NCBI GenBank assembly: GCA_964023205.1
Contig: OZ026848.1
Location: forward strand, 33,157,912-33,221,911
Source of the DNA: Lutraria lutraria
Lineage: Eukaryota; Mollusca; Bivalvia; Venerida; Mactridae
Direction of reading: 5' to 3'
DNA length: 64,000 bases
This document shows positions 48,401 through 57,024 of this stretch, in pieces (position 1 is the stretch's first letter; each line of letters begins with the position of its first letter). A program made the position numbers and the translations under genes. A model generated the notes under the pieces. It saw only the letters and a list, made by a program, of their open reading frames with translations, was not told the DNA's origin and did no database searches.

Positions 48401-50583
48401 CAAGGTGTGTATCAGTGCTTAACGAGCATGATAAAGAACCAGAAAAAAATAATTGTAAATAAGAGTGTGCCTGGATCTCCTGTATCTTCTCTCCCTCTTT
48501 CTTGATTAGCCCTGAAATGACAATAGCTCTCAAATTGTCCATTGAAAAACAGATAGCCATGTTGTCTGTTGGGATTTGTAAACAGATACAGTGATGAGCA
48601 CATAGTTACAGAAGGTGGTCAATGGCTTTTATATGTAGCTGATAGCAGCTACTTAAGTTAGTCGTTTGTTGAATATACATTACGGTGTATCTGAATTAAA
48701 GAAAAAGTAAATATCTGGTAATTGGTAGCTTGAATTTCCACAGATACTTAGAAATAGCTGCAGTAGTATGTCGATTGATAAAAGATTCAAAATTTGATGT
48801 CTTTTAAATTATGAATGTCAGCATAATTGTGTCATTATTAAAGAACAGGTTTATTACTTTTAGTACTTTTTCAGCATTCAACTGTCTTTATTGGTTCAAT
48901 TGGTTTATTATTAATATGAAGGTGTGATTAAGAACCATAACTCTAGTATCAGTCCTAGCCTATTTAGTTGTCTTACTGTCATATCAGACAAGACCCTAGC
49001 ATATCCAGCTTCAACCTAGCAAATTTTCCTTTATGTTTAAAGGTTAGGTTATGTGTCTGAATTTTACTGTAAATATGTAGTTTTTGGGGAAAGCTGGGCT
49101 ACAAACTGTGACATTCTTGTAGTTAACTTAATTTGACGGAATATTTGTCTTCTATACATGTACATGTACAGTCACATTCGGCCGATTTAGGGGTGCTGTA
49201 GTTTATTGGTTAGTAATTGCTATGTTTTCTGTATTCTTAGGAAAGTCACACAGCAGAGAGGGAAGTAGAGATCGTGGTGCTAATATGAACCAAAAAATAC
49301 TTCAGAAAGATGGAGATAAAAATAAGAGATTGTCTAGTGCATCGAGTAATCATAGAGACAAATATTCTAACAATGATCATAGTAAAGATAAAAACTCTAA
49401 ATCAGAACCAAGCATGGGTTCCTCTGTTGCTAATTCAGCGACTCAGAAACCAAGCCAGTTTACTAAGTCAGTCTCAAGTAGTTCACAACCAGCTCAACAA
49501 GCGCCTCCTGTTCCTTTGGTTGTTCCAAAGCCACATTCTCCGACACCACCTGAAGATCCCACTTTACCTACCAAATATCTAGATATTACACAATTCAAAG
49601 CTCCGGAGGATGAAGAAGAAGAACACAGAGCTGAAGATGCACCAACCAATCCTAACCCTGATATGAATGAATTAACTGCCATGTTACAACAAGGATTAAG
49701 TGTTGAACAAGTTGCTGAGAGTTTGAGTATCACGTTAGATGAACAAACTCACAGTCTGTTGACAACACTAAAAAAACAACTGGATTTAGCTACTGCTATA
49801 GCAAAGCAATCTATGAATCAGGGTTTTGCAGTGCCTGACCAAAGTGGGGTGGGAAAAACTTACGATTATAGTAATGCAAGTTGCAGTGAGGATAGTGCTA
49901 ATAAACCGTCTGGTGATAGCTCTGGTGTACAAATTGCCTTGAATCAGATGCTTAGTCAACAGCAAGGACAGAACTTTGTAGATTATAATACCCAGGATCC
50001 TGTATATTCCCAAGCTCGAGGACCAGCTGAAGGTGTGTATAGTAGTGAAACTGGTGCTGACTTGACAAACACTGATAAAGGTGAAGGTTATAGTTCATTT
50101 CATCCTGATTCTGGTGGAAGAGTTGACTTGAAGGAGTCATCTGGTTTTGGTGATCACAGTATATCAAGTGGTGTTAATTCAGACTTCAAACAATATAGTG
50201 GTGACGATATAAGGTCTGGAAGTGTTCAAAAACAGTATTCCTACAGCGACACTGAAGGTGCTCAAAAAGCTGCTGTACATAGAAATTCTAGTACATCAAG
50301 TTTTACTGGTAATGCTGCCGGGCCCCCGGGTATGTTGTCTTCTCCACCGTATAGAAACGCAGGGGATGGTGGAGCAGCTGCCAATGTAGGTTACAGACGT
50401 ACATCGTCTGAAGATGGAAAATTCACTCGTGGCCATGGACATTACGGAAATAAACCTCAAGGTTACAATGCTGCATCACAATTTAGTCGTGGTGGCCAAG
50501 GTGGACCGAGACCTCTGATGTCATATGAGGTTGCTGGCCGAGGTCGCAGTAACCACAGGGGAGGATTTCGAGAAAAATGGTGA
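27465..50583 (+). CDS. CDK12: Cyclin-dependent kinase 12/13
   Basis: Twelve coding exons: 27465-28141, 35434-36051, 36519-36608, 37155-37307, 37903-38039, 38904-39074, 44385-44574, 45059-45220, 45762-45956, 46986-47117, 48059-48174 and 49241-50583. They total 3984 nt, 1327 aa, in one frame. The N-terminus is RS-rich and Lys/Arg-rich, with a [16 protein letters not shown] segment like vertebrate CDK12/13. The kinase domain spans about 535-830: [13 protein letters not shown] (544-555), VALKK (Lys565), PITAVRE (577-583), HRDIKCSN (666-673), T-loop [14 protein letters not shown] (Thr703). With cyclin K this kinase phosphorylates the RNA polymerase II C-terminal domain in the nucleus during elongation. 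The DFG motif reads DWG (686-688), and a LPMPP motif is doubled. The start is the ATG at 27465; an in-frame GTG ten codons earlier is not used. One gene stands for the vertebrate CDK12/CDK13 pair. Confidence 0.95.
28513..29736. mobile_element. 1.2-kb hAT-like element in CDK12 intron 1
   Basis: AGTGCTCCAGATAA at the left end and its exact reverse complement at the right end. Flanks TTTCATCC (28505-28512) and GTTCATCC (29737-29744) form an 8-bp duplication with one mismatch, as expected for hAT insertion. The interior has repeated TACGCATT/TACGTATT motifs and no transposase ORF. Confidence 0.65.
30040..30110 (+). promoter_or_regulatory. CpG-rich E-box / YY1 cluster in CDK12 intron 1
   Basis: GGTTCGCGCGGGCGACTC, then a perfect palindromic E-box GTCACGTGAC (30063-30072), then AAGATGGCGGC (30086-30096), a YY1-type motif often found at or just after transcription starts. 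The island stands out sharply in AT-rich intron. It could be an alternative promoter for a shorter CDK12 transcript or an intronic RNA. No transcript evidence is available. Confidence 0.4.
30735..30930 (+). repeat. Dispersed repeat, copy of 2640-2815
   Basis: Starts near CAGGGCTCTCC and ends AGGGAGCACCCTG, with TTTGACCCTTAAAATGGCATT inside, parallel to the copy in the intron of the 82-aa gene. The CAGGG/CCCTG ends are TIR-like. Non-coding. Confidence 0.5.
31040..31215 (+). repeat. Family E-related repeat fragment
   Basis: GGTCAAGGTCCTAATGACCTT and GCCTGACCAATAACTAGAGA match the 36886-37092 repeat, though the order of the blocks appears rearranged. It lacks the poly-C start and the CTTGTT end. 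Intron 1 of CDK12. Confidence 0.45.
32607..35206. mobile_element. Candidate 2.6-kb TIR element with subterminal CACCGTG clusters
   Basis: The left end GTACAGTACACGCAAGGTGG and the right end, reversed, GTACAGTACACTCATCGTGG are inverted copies; both continue to GGGNTTTCC and TTCCACCCA. Just inside each end about 170-200 bp is crowded with CCACCGTGAATCCA, CACGGTGG and CATGGTGAC motifs (32636-32810 and 34995-35165). Such subterminal clusters are typical binding arrays for a transposase. The alternative is two separate inverted copies of a ~200-bp repeat. The interior holds a weak ORF and an AATAAA. Lies in CDK12 intron 1. Confidence 0.5.
33557..33721 (+). CDS. Doubtful 54-residue ORF in CDK12 intron 1
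   Basis: ATG to TAA, beginning [20 protein letters not shown] and containing one CxxC pair (ECLNCGL). The surrounding 33330-33720 has higher GC than the intron, and AATAAA occurs at 33961-33966. No promoter is visible and no family is recognised. It lies inside the candidate element at 32607-35206, so it may be element-borne or chance. Confidence 0.2.
   Translation: MTESLFIDSLPAELVAKRSRCGEFDLSKVECLNCGLRIIIRVAKYERKLLDTCF
36519..36608 (+). CDS. CDK12: CDK12 exon 3, first copy of the RITDLPMPP motif
   Basis: Encodes residues about 432-462, with [17 protein letters not shown]. The next exon (37155-37307) encodes [18 protein letters not shown]. Vertebrate CDK12 has a single TDLPLPPELP-type motif just before the kinase domain. 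The two small exons share phase and motif position and look like an exon duplication. Confidence 0.8.
36886..37092 (+). mobile_element. Family E repeat
   Basis: Starts GCCCCCCTTTCAAAGGAAAG, contains TATATTGCTTTGCATATGTC, CCAAACCTTGTCCGACCAAT and GGTCAAAGGTCAAGGTCAC, and ends CAAACACTTCTTGTT. Copies: 41354-41895 (+) and 15831-16047 (-). Its CTTCTTGTT end resembles the CCTCTTGTT end of families A and B. It lies 60 bp before CDK12 exon 4. Confidence 0.6.
37641..37865 (+). mobile_element. tRNA-derived SINE in CDK12 intron 4
   Basis: B-box-like GGGTTCAAATCCTGGTCGCG, then CAGGTAACACCCTTGTATGA and a TCCTTCCACCTCCTTATGG body resembling the SINE at 39139-39453. It is not a functional tRNA, since no cloverleaf forms. 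It ends just before the polypyrimidine tract of exon 37903-38039. Confidence 0.55.
39139..39453 (+). mobile_element. Full-length tRNA-derived SINE with target-site duplication
   Basis: tRNA-like head with A box GTTAGCTCAGTGGTTAGAGC and B box GAGTTTGATCCC, a unique body, and an AT-rich AAATAAATAAA tail. Flanks AGATGGGACAT (39128-39138) and AGATAGGACAT (39454-39464) form an 11-bp duplication with one mismatch, the mark of LINE-driven retrotransposition. Inserted in CDK12 intron 6. Confidence 0.75.
39651..39998 (+). repeat. 87-bp tandem repeat, four copies
   Basis: Units begin GTCTGTGACTAGTTAT at 39651, 39738, 39825 and 39912 and end in ATCCAGGTGTAA. Units are nearly identical, differing at a few positions (CTCTAACCCC, CTCTAACTCC, TTCTAACCCC). 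Contains the palindrome CTCACATGTGAG. Intronic, CDK12 intron 6. Confidence 0.9.
40448..41236 (+). repeat. Direct repeat pair, ~125 bp, 663 bp apart
   Basis: CAGTCAGTCCTGATGGAAAC through AAGAGAGATGACAACATTT occurs at 40448-40572 and again at about 41111-41236 with almost no differences. The sequence between is unrelated AT-rich intron. Confidence 0.8.
41354..41895 (+). mobile_element. Family E repeat, long copy with poly-C start
   Basis: Begins ATCTCCCCCC with about 16 C, then GAGGAGGTGGGGGGTATATT and GCTTTGCACATGTTGG. It ends GCATCCGTGTTTGACTAACA then CCTCTTGTTTT. Same start and end as 36886-37092 with a longer interior. Part of the interior (41571-41715) recurs at 42230-42365. Confidence 0.6.
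41571..42365 (+). repeat. Second direct repeat pair, ~140 bp, ~659 bp apart
   Basis: CATGTATGGAAGTACAGAGC through CACCCTGTACATACCATT at 41571-41715 recurs at 42225-42365 as CATGTATGGATGTACAGAGC and so on, with few differences. Same intron and nearly the same spacing as the pair at 40448/41111. Confidence 0.8.
42453..43337. mobile_element. 885-bp hAT element in CDK12 intron 6
   Basis: Terminal inverted repeats TAGGGCTGTCCCGAT and ATCGGGACAGCCCTA, flanked by a perfect 8-bp duplication GTTTAGAC (42445-42452 and 43338-43345). Subterminal regions carry repeated CGATACG/CGTATCG motifs at both ends, likely transposase-binding sites. No transposase ORF, so non-autonomous. The perfect duplication implies a fairly recent insertion. 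Confidence 0.85.
45059..45220 (+). CDS. CDK12: CDK12 exon 8, activation segment with DWG in place of DFG
   Basis: Encodes [20 protein letters not shown] then [20 protein letters not shown]. Human CDK12/13 has IKLADFGLARLY here. Frame and splice borders (ATCATCAG| and ATTGG|gtaaat) are unambiguous and the surrounding residues are conserved. The T-loop Thr (703), activated by CDK7-type phosphorylation in the family, is kept. Trp instead of Phe is seen in CK2 (DWG), an active kinase, so activity is not excluded. Confidence 0.9.
47190..47730 (+). repeat. Dispersed repeat interrupted by a 364-bp TIR element
   Basis: ACAACCTCTCCATAG before 47212 and GTGACCCTCTCTTGAGC after 47575 are two halves of a repeat, whose relative lies inverted at 13120-13310. 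The intruder at 47212-47575 begins CAGGGTGTCCAC, ends GTGGACACCCTG, contains several GTCAGGGAATTTT motifs, and is bordered by ATAGT on both sides (5-bp duplication). Intron 10 of CDK12. Confidence 0.6.
48246..48540 (+). mobile_element. SINE-like element in CDK12 intron 11
   Basis: Weak tRNA-like head (TGGTCAGATGGTAACATGCT, then GGTCATGGGTTCAAATTTT). The body has AGTACTGTGTTTAGAAA, GATAAAGAACCAGAAAAA, CTCCTGTATCTTCTCTCC and CTGAAATGACAATAGCTCT. Copies at 9590-9835 and 54650-55175 share body and order. Confidence 0.6.
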
Positions 50584-52980
50584 TATTCTTGTGTGTAATG
50601 ATTTGGTGCACTTATACTTGGAACTGAACAGACAGAATGATGGACGATATTGAAATGTGTAGTTGGATGATTATAAAAGATACTTCCAGTTGCTACTGAG
50701 ATGCGCTTCAGCATGTGTACTTCTCTCAGTTGATTACGGGATGGAAGAGTGATGCAGTACTGATTGGGTTAATTCATTGCTAGATTTGTGCTTTGTATGG
50801 CTATTGAAGTTCATGAATTTTATTGCATAATAATGCAAGTTGATTATTAACTTTATTGTTTAGAATCATCAAGTATTAAAACATATTTTTGCAAACTTAA
50901 TAATACTTATTATTTAATTTTTTAAATCAATTATATAAACAGGGCTATGAGTTACTATTAATTGTTGATAGCAAAAAGTGTGTTAATGTAGAGTCAACTA
51001 TATCATGGTCAGAGAAGCTGACAGCCACGATTTGTATACTTTCTCAGCTTACATTTTGTTTGTTGACACTTTTGTATGATATGAAATGTATATATATGCA
51101 TTTGAATAATGAAAGCTGGCTAAATAGTTCTGTTTAATTTTGTCTGGTCAGAAAATTGAGCATATCTCAGTATTGTGTTAATATACCGGAACTTCTTGTA
51201 TCCAGTTGATGTCAGTTTGTTATATTGTATACATGTGTAACTTGTTCCTGAACAGGTTTTGGATGTCAGGTGTCGTGATTATATTGAACCATTTGTGCTT
51301 TTATATTTTCTACGACATTGATGATAATATGTTGATATAAGTTTCTGTATATCCGATGTAATAGATACTTTAAAAGTATGCATATTATGTGAACATTTCC
51401 ATATTATATTATTTGTGAACATGTCAGTATGCTGTGTTGTGTATACATGATGGATGATCTGACAGATGTATGTATGAATGGATATGAAAGATTCAGTGAT
51501 ATTGTTTATTGTTAAATCACTTGATGTGATATATCTACGATCATTACAGACCAGATTTTCATTACTGAATCATCCATTTATTTTACGTTTTCTTAGAAGT
51601 ATGGGTTTTATATTTTGAGTAAAACGCGATAGTTCTCTGTACTCTGTTATAGAATATGTAGCTTACTAAAGATGCATATACTGTTACACTGGCTGTTAAA
51701 ATTTTCAACATAGTATACATATTCACAATCTAATTATTCTGTTCATATTTTTATAAGTTACAAGGAGATAGGTCCCATCCTGGGGGTTACTTAGTTTAAT
51801 ATGAAAACCTTTAAATATCTTTTTTGGCCGAAACCGCATGGCCCAGAGCTGTCATTGTGTGTTACATAGTCCTCTACCTAGAATGTACAAATATGACATT
51901 GTCTCAGGGCAAAAACCTTTGAAATCTTGGCCAAAAGTGCATGAAGTAGAGCTTAGATATCTGGGTGTGTTGCATTGTCTTGAGGTTCTCTACTGGTAGT
52001 TTTCTCATTAGTCCTTAAGGGGTCAAAATTTGCTCTGCCTTCAGGTCACATGTTTTACAAAGATTATATTGGGAAAACCTTTTGAAATCTATGGGTCCTG
52101 AGCTTAGATATTTGGTTTATCGCATTGTATCCTGGTCCTTGACTGAAGATGTTCAAATTGTCCCCTGGAGTCAACATTAGCCCTGCTGCAGAAGTTACAT
52201 GGGTTTATTTTGGGAATCCTTTAAAAATCTTCTTGGCTAGAAGCACCTAGAGCTTGGATATGTAGTGTGTATTATTGTTGATTGGTGCCAATATTCATAA
52301 AATTATACTCCAGTGTGAAAATTGTTCTGCACTTAAAAGAGTTGTAAGCAATATATATCACCATCATGGCAGAAATATCATAATAAAAATCTTGAAATTG
52401 ATCTTAATTTATAGTACATGTATACTTGCTACTTAATCCTGAGGCTTTAAGCACTCAAGGTCAATCAGTTTTCTTTTTTTAAGTAATAAAAAATGTTGAA
52501 AATTCGACAAAAATACATATATTGAATTTGCTTGCATTGGAAAATGGTCCAGTGTATTGTAAGAAATGGATTGTGTATAAATCTTAGGTACTGAATTTAT
52601 TGTCTTTCATCAGTTATTAACTCTACCCCATAATCTATTCCCTTTTTGTTTCCTTGTACAATATCGAGTTTTGTTGAGTTTGAAGTTTGTTTTAGTACGT
52701 AGTGATACAATGATTAAGGTTTCGATTTCAGTGACCAGTTGGTCTCGAATCATGTAAATTATTTATATCCAATCAATAAATCATTGTGTCTCAGCATTTC
52801 TAAAGTGTTCCTACTATGATATTTCTAATCTATGAATAATTATGGTAAATGATGAGACTTGCTTTTAATTTGAAGAAAAAATGTAGTGTTTAATGTTATT
52901 CTACATTGTTTTTTTTTTCATTTTTCCTGATTAAAAATATGTCATACAAAAATGGATGTATTCTAGAATAAATTGTCTGG
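50584..52980 (+). other. CDK12 3'UTR and flank
   Basis: No further coding sequence after the stop at 50583. Candidate AATAAA signals are at 52775-52780 and 52967-52972, the latter followed by T/GT-rich sequence; which is used is unknown. Near 51760-52350 a strongly decayed family A copy is visible (GGCCGAAACCGCATGGCC, GAGCTTAGATAT, GGTCAAAATTTGCTCTGCC). Confidence 0.45.
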
Positions 52981-53205
52981 CTTCAATATTTCTTCTTTTG
53001 TTGTTTATAGAATGATAAAGTTGTTATTGACTGAAGACATCTGCCTTACCAAAGGGGCCTTACTGATGAATGAACTCAACTACACGACAGGAAATCATAA
53101 TCATGATTATCTACATTAAGCCACTTATTGAAAAAATGCTGTACTGCTAGTTTATGAAAATACTGTATGATACTACTAGGTTAAAAACTTAAGACAATTT
53201 TACTT

Positions 53206-53476
53206 CGTAAGTAAATAGCTATTATTCAGTGTGAATTAACCTATATGACTTGACGTCACAAATGGGGAGTGTTGTAAGCACTTGTACACGAAGCCTGGAG
53301 AAAGGTAGCTGTAAGTACTTTATTCTGATTTCAATTTTCACGACATAAAGCACATGCTTTGCGGGAAAATGTGTATATTCTTACAGGTTCCTTCTACAGG
53401 CTTCGTGCAAGTGCTTCACGCACTACTCGTTTGTCACGACAAGTCATGTGGGTTATTCACACTGATCATTACTTCA
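53206..53476. mobile_element. 270-bp foldback/MITE element
   Basis: Left arm landmarks CAGTGTGAATTAACCTATAT, GACTTGACGTCACAAATGGG and CACTTGTACACGAAGCCTG are mirrored on the right as CAGGCTTCGTGCAAGTGCTT, GTTTGTCACGACAAGTCATG and GGGTTATTCACACTG. Arms of roughly 100 bp are imperfect, the loop is short, and there is no ORF. Confidence 0.65.
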
Positions 53477-53670
53477 TGTGTTAAAAGGCTAAAGCAAGAG
53501 CTGCAGTATGAAAACACTGCCGTAGGATAAAATCAGTTGTATGGTCCGACAACGACCTGTGAATGATCAAAGAACAGCTAACGTAAGTCCATTCTGAAGC
53601 GTGAGTGGCATTTAGGAACGTTTCGGTGGTTTCCGTAAAATATAAATATCAGTTATTTTCCAATTTAGCT

Positions 53671-53770
53671 GAGATTAAGAGCGTAGGTCAATCGGTAAAG
53701 TCACCAAATATTTTACTTAAGCAGCCTGTTAGTAAAGATGTTATGGGTTCGAAACCCATGTGGACGCTTT
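53671..53770 (+). repeat. tRNA-like sequence (pseudo-tRNA or SINE head)
   Basis: A-box-like TAGGTCAATCGGTAAAG and a perfect T-arm ATGGGTTCGAAACCCAT. AAGAGCG can pair with CGCTTTT as an acceptor stem, but five extra bases separate T-arm and acceptor and the middle is far too long for an anticodon arm. Not a functional tRNA as read. Confidence 0.4.
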
Positions 53771-54290
53771 TTCCTTTCCATTTTTAATTGGCTTTTTGGC
53801 ATTTGGTTATTGCAAATTTTAACTTCAATATTTGGACTGAATTTCGTATGCATTTCATTTCATTTCATTGCTTGTAAATTCAATTTCAATTACTCCATTA
53901 GCAGTATTTGTACTGGAGCCATGCACTGTCAGAATCTAACAAATTGCTTTGTTGTAAAATGACATCTTCTGCATACTTTGAGAATAGAATTTTATTTTGA
54001 TCGCAAATATATACCGTTTTTAACATAAAGGCACCGAAATCACGAGCAATGCATGATTTGAAAAGAAATAGTGGCAAGATTAAGGATACGAACCAACACA
54101 ATTCACTTAGATGTGTCTAGCGCAGTGCACTGACCTCAGAACTACGTAGGCCACTTACAAAAGTAGTCTACAAAATTATAATGTAAGGTCATATTTAGTA
54201 ATGTACTTGGTCATTGTACTACTAACCCCTATTTTAAAGAATGAACAATCATCGACCTTTCGTCACGACTCACTGCTCAATTTGTATCTA

Positions 54291-54557
54291 TAGTATAGTA
54301 CGATTTTATTAACCTGTTAAAGCTGAATAATTGCACTGTTGCTGGATGCGATTATTTTTAGCTTCATGACACAGTCGATAGTTTTCTTTTTTTTACCGTT
54401 ATGGAATGTTCCAATCAATGTGTTGGTATAATGGTAAAACGAAAATTATCGTATAACTTACGAATGTAATCGAACCTCACCGAAGCTAAACATAAATGCA
54501 ATCATTTCAACCGTATAATTATGCAGCTTTGACAGGTTAATAAAATCATACTATATG
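54291..54557. mobile_element. 265-bp MITE with ~70-bp inverted arms
   Basis: GATTTTATTAACCTGTTAAAG at 54303 onward pairs with CTTTGACAGGTTAATAAAATC ending at about 54549. Pairing extends outward (TATAGTA/TACTATA) and inward to TTTAGCTTC / GAAGCTAAA. Imperfect arms, no ORF, target site unclear. Confidence 0.65.
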
Positions 54558-54649
54558 TAAATACAGCTATAGCATGTAAACATACCGTAGCTTTGCATGT
54601 AAACACAATTGTAGCATGTTAGAAGTTTTAACAGCTGTAGTATGTAAAC

Positions 54650-55175
54650 AAAAGGTCATGGGTTCTAGTCTCGGCCCTGCCTCAATATTTCTGGATGTTT
54701 TTCATACTTTCATATCCCAACTAGTGAACTACCTAGCTAAGTACTGTGTTAAGAAAATCGTAGGAAACAGGTGAGTCGTACACCAGGGCTTTTACACCAG
54801 ACACAATAAAGAACCAGAAAAAGCTAATGTAAGAGCGCCATGTAAGAGTAGGGATACAAATGCCCAGTTCTCCTGTATCTTATCTCTCGTCTCTCTCACA
54901 GACACTTGGGGTTAGGAGCTTTTAAAACCTAAAATAATTGTATTTTTGTCAATCCAAACACATAAACTTATCATATCTATCATTAAAACCTAAAATAAGC
55001 CGTTTTGAAAAAATACATTTTTCAATGTCAACAAAATTACTAGTTTTTTCAAAACAGCTTATTTTAGGTTTTAATGATAAGTTTATGTGTTTGGATTGAC
55101 AAAAATACAATTATTTTAGGTTTTAAAAGCTCCTAACCCTAAGTGTCTGTGGTCTCTCTTGGGCGGCTCTGAATT
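54650..55175 (+). mobile_element. SINE-like element split by a hairpin insertion
   Basis: Same family as 48246-48540: AAGGTCATGGGTTCTAGTCT, AGTACTGTGTTAAGAAAATC, ATAAAGAACCAGAAAAAGC and TTCTCCTGTATCTTATCTCT. The end continues beyond the hairpin as TCTCTCTTGGGCGGCTCTGA. The interruption is the element at 54897-55151. Confidence 0.6.
54897..55151. mobile_element. 255-bp near-perfect hairpin element
   Basis: CACAGACACTTGGGGTTAGG at the left end and CCTAACCCTAAGTGTCTGTG at the right end are inverted with one mismatch. Pairing continues through about 110 bp (AAAACCTAAAATAATTG, CAATCCAAACACATAAACTT). The left arm has a 9-bp insertion, ATATCTATC. TCTCTCT on both sides may be the target duplication, within a pyrimidine-rich SINE segment. 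Confidence 0.75.
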
Positions 55176-55582
55176 ACTTGGGTAATGTTTTAATAATAAA
55201 CCATGTTAATTGTGGTCTGAAAGAATTAAGTGCATTTACCGTCAGACAGAAGTCAAAATTCATCTAAAAGGTAGATGGTTCTGATCAGCAGAAAATAATT
55301 TACCTATAACTATAAAATGTAAAGTCAAAACTTACACAACAGTCTTCATGAAATTGAATAACTTTCAAAAAGTTTCAAGCACAGGACATTCGGTCTTGTA
55401 AAGACATAAATTTTACCAGACCGAATGAACTTTCGTCAGACCAAATGTTAACCTGTCTTTGTATGATCAAATCAAGTTTCTACAACATATATCAGAGAAC
55501 ATTTTTTTACAAATACACATTATACAAAAAAATAATGCATATGTTTTCTATGATAGTGATACAATAATCAATATAATTTTAT

Positions 55583-56196
55583 TAGCTCACGTCTCGGAGA
55601 GCTATTAGTACATGTATCAATCGTTGTCTGGCGTCCACAATTAGGTTTGTTAACACTCTAGGGGTCACACTTTGGATTGGATCTTCATCAAATTCCAGAA
55701 TGTTTGTATAATGATGTTTTGGACAAGTTTGAACGAGGTTCGTCTAAGGTCATGAATTGGATCAAATCCCATGAAAACTTTAACACTGAGGTCACATTTT
55801 TATTGGATCTTCATTAAACCTTGTCTGAATGTTTGTCTCAATGATATCTTGGACTAGTTCAAACATGGGCCATCTAGGGTAAAAGATTAGATCATCAGAT
55901 CAAATCCCAGGAAAACACTAGAGGTCAGTTTTGATCGGATCTTCACCAAACCTTGTCAGAATGTTTGTCTCTATGATACCCTTGAAAAAATACTAAAAAG
56001 GTAAATCAATGTTAAACCCTAATAACACTGAAGAGACATTGCTCCTGATGAAAGTTGCTAAAAATATCTGATTTGATGTTTTCTTGTAAAATGTTAGGCT
56101 CTGACCTAATTAAATGTTGAGAAAGAAGTTGCAATAATAGGAAAGAAATTTAAGTCTTTACTGAGGTGAGCCAGAAACGGCCATCATGGCCCTGAT
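55583..56196 (+). mobile_element. Family C satellite-bearing repeat with both ends
   Basis: Starts TAGCTCACGTCTCGGAGAGC and ends GGTGAGCCAGAAACGGCCAT then CATGGCCCTGATT. Internal units with GGATCTTCACCAAACCTTGT and CAGAATGTTTGTCTCTATGA are the same as those in the 5090-6235 block. It supplies the end structure that block has lost. Confidence 0.65.
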
Positions 56197-56615
56197 TGAC
56201 AGCAAATTAACTTTTGTCTATTTATAAACAATATCTAAATAGTATTTAAGAGCTGTCTGTAAAACAGTGTAACAGACAGAAAGATATATAATTTCATATT
56301 TTTGCACTAATGTAGAAGGATGTGGTGTTTATAATTTTATGTATAGAGTTATCATACTTGTCTGTCTGCTAACTTTGGACACTTCCATGAAGTTTCATGT
56401 CAATGCCATAAGTGGTTACTAAAAAATGTGCATGATAGCAACCCGCATGCAAATCTTTAAGCAAATTTGTAAGTCCAAAAAGGGCCATAATATGGCCGAA
56501 TTCCAACCAAGAGTTATCAAACTTGTCTGTCTGATACCCCTAGACACTTACATGAAGTTTTAAGTCAATCCCACGAAATTATTATTGGCTTAATACTGTG
56601 ATATGTGCATGAAAG

Positions 56616-57016
56616 CACAGGCTACCGGCATGTGATAACAGCAAAAAAAGTTTCACCAAAAAAATTTTTTTTCACCTTATATATATTATAGAGTAAAGGT
56701 ATAGAACTCCTGGGCTCAGAAATCACACCGGTCATGTTCATCAAGGTCCTGATGTAACAATTCTGAACCGATTCTTAAAAGCCTGGTCTTATTCGACGCA
56801 GAAATTATTTCTCTTTAACCACCATCCACTCTTATATCCATACAATGCTCTGAACTGGAGCAATAAGCCCTTCAACTTACAAAAAGTACCACTAGGCATC
56901 GATGTGACCTAAGTTTCTTTTCATTAGCTACAGAGTAAATTTCTTTATTCCTTCGGAATTTCATACCCACTCCGGTGTAAAACTAATTTGCTGTTATCAC
57001 ATGCCGGTAGCCTGTG
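56616..57016. mobile_element. 401-bp element with perfect 30-bp TIRs and 8-bp duplication
   Basis: The left end CACAGGCTACCGGCATGTGA pairs exactly with the right end, which finishes GCCGGTAGCCTGTG; the match runs 30 bp to AACAGCAAA. CATGAAAG flanks both sides (56608-56615 and 57017-57024). TIR plus 8-bp duplication fits a hAT-type non-autonomous element. It splits an older repeat (ACTTGTCTGTCTG, GTGCATGAAAG, TTGCATGC). Confidence 0.8.
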
Positions 57017-57024
57017 CATGAAAG

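Noticed and set aside
49310..50167. Several ORFs on both strands over the last CDK12 exon
   Set aside because: Shadows of the long CDK12 reading frame, low complexity in the wrong frames.
53671..53770. Functional tRNA gene
   Set aside because: The T-arm is perfect but the acceptor is displaced by five bases and no anticodon arm of normal length can form.
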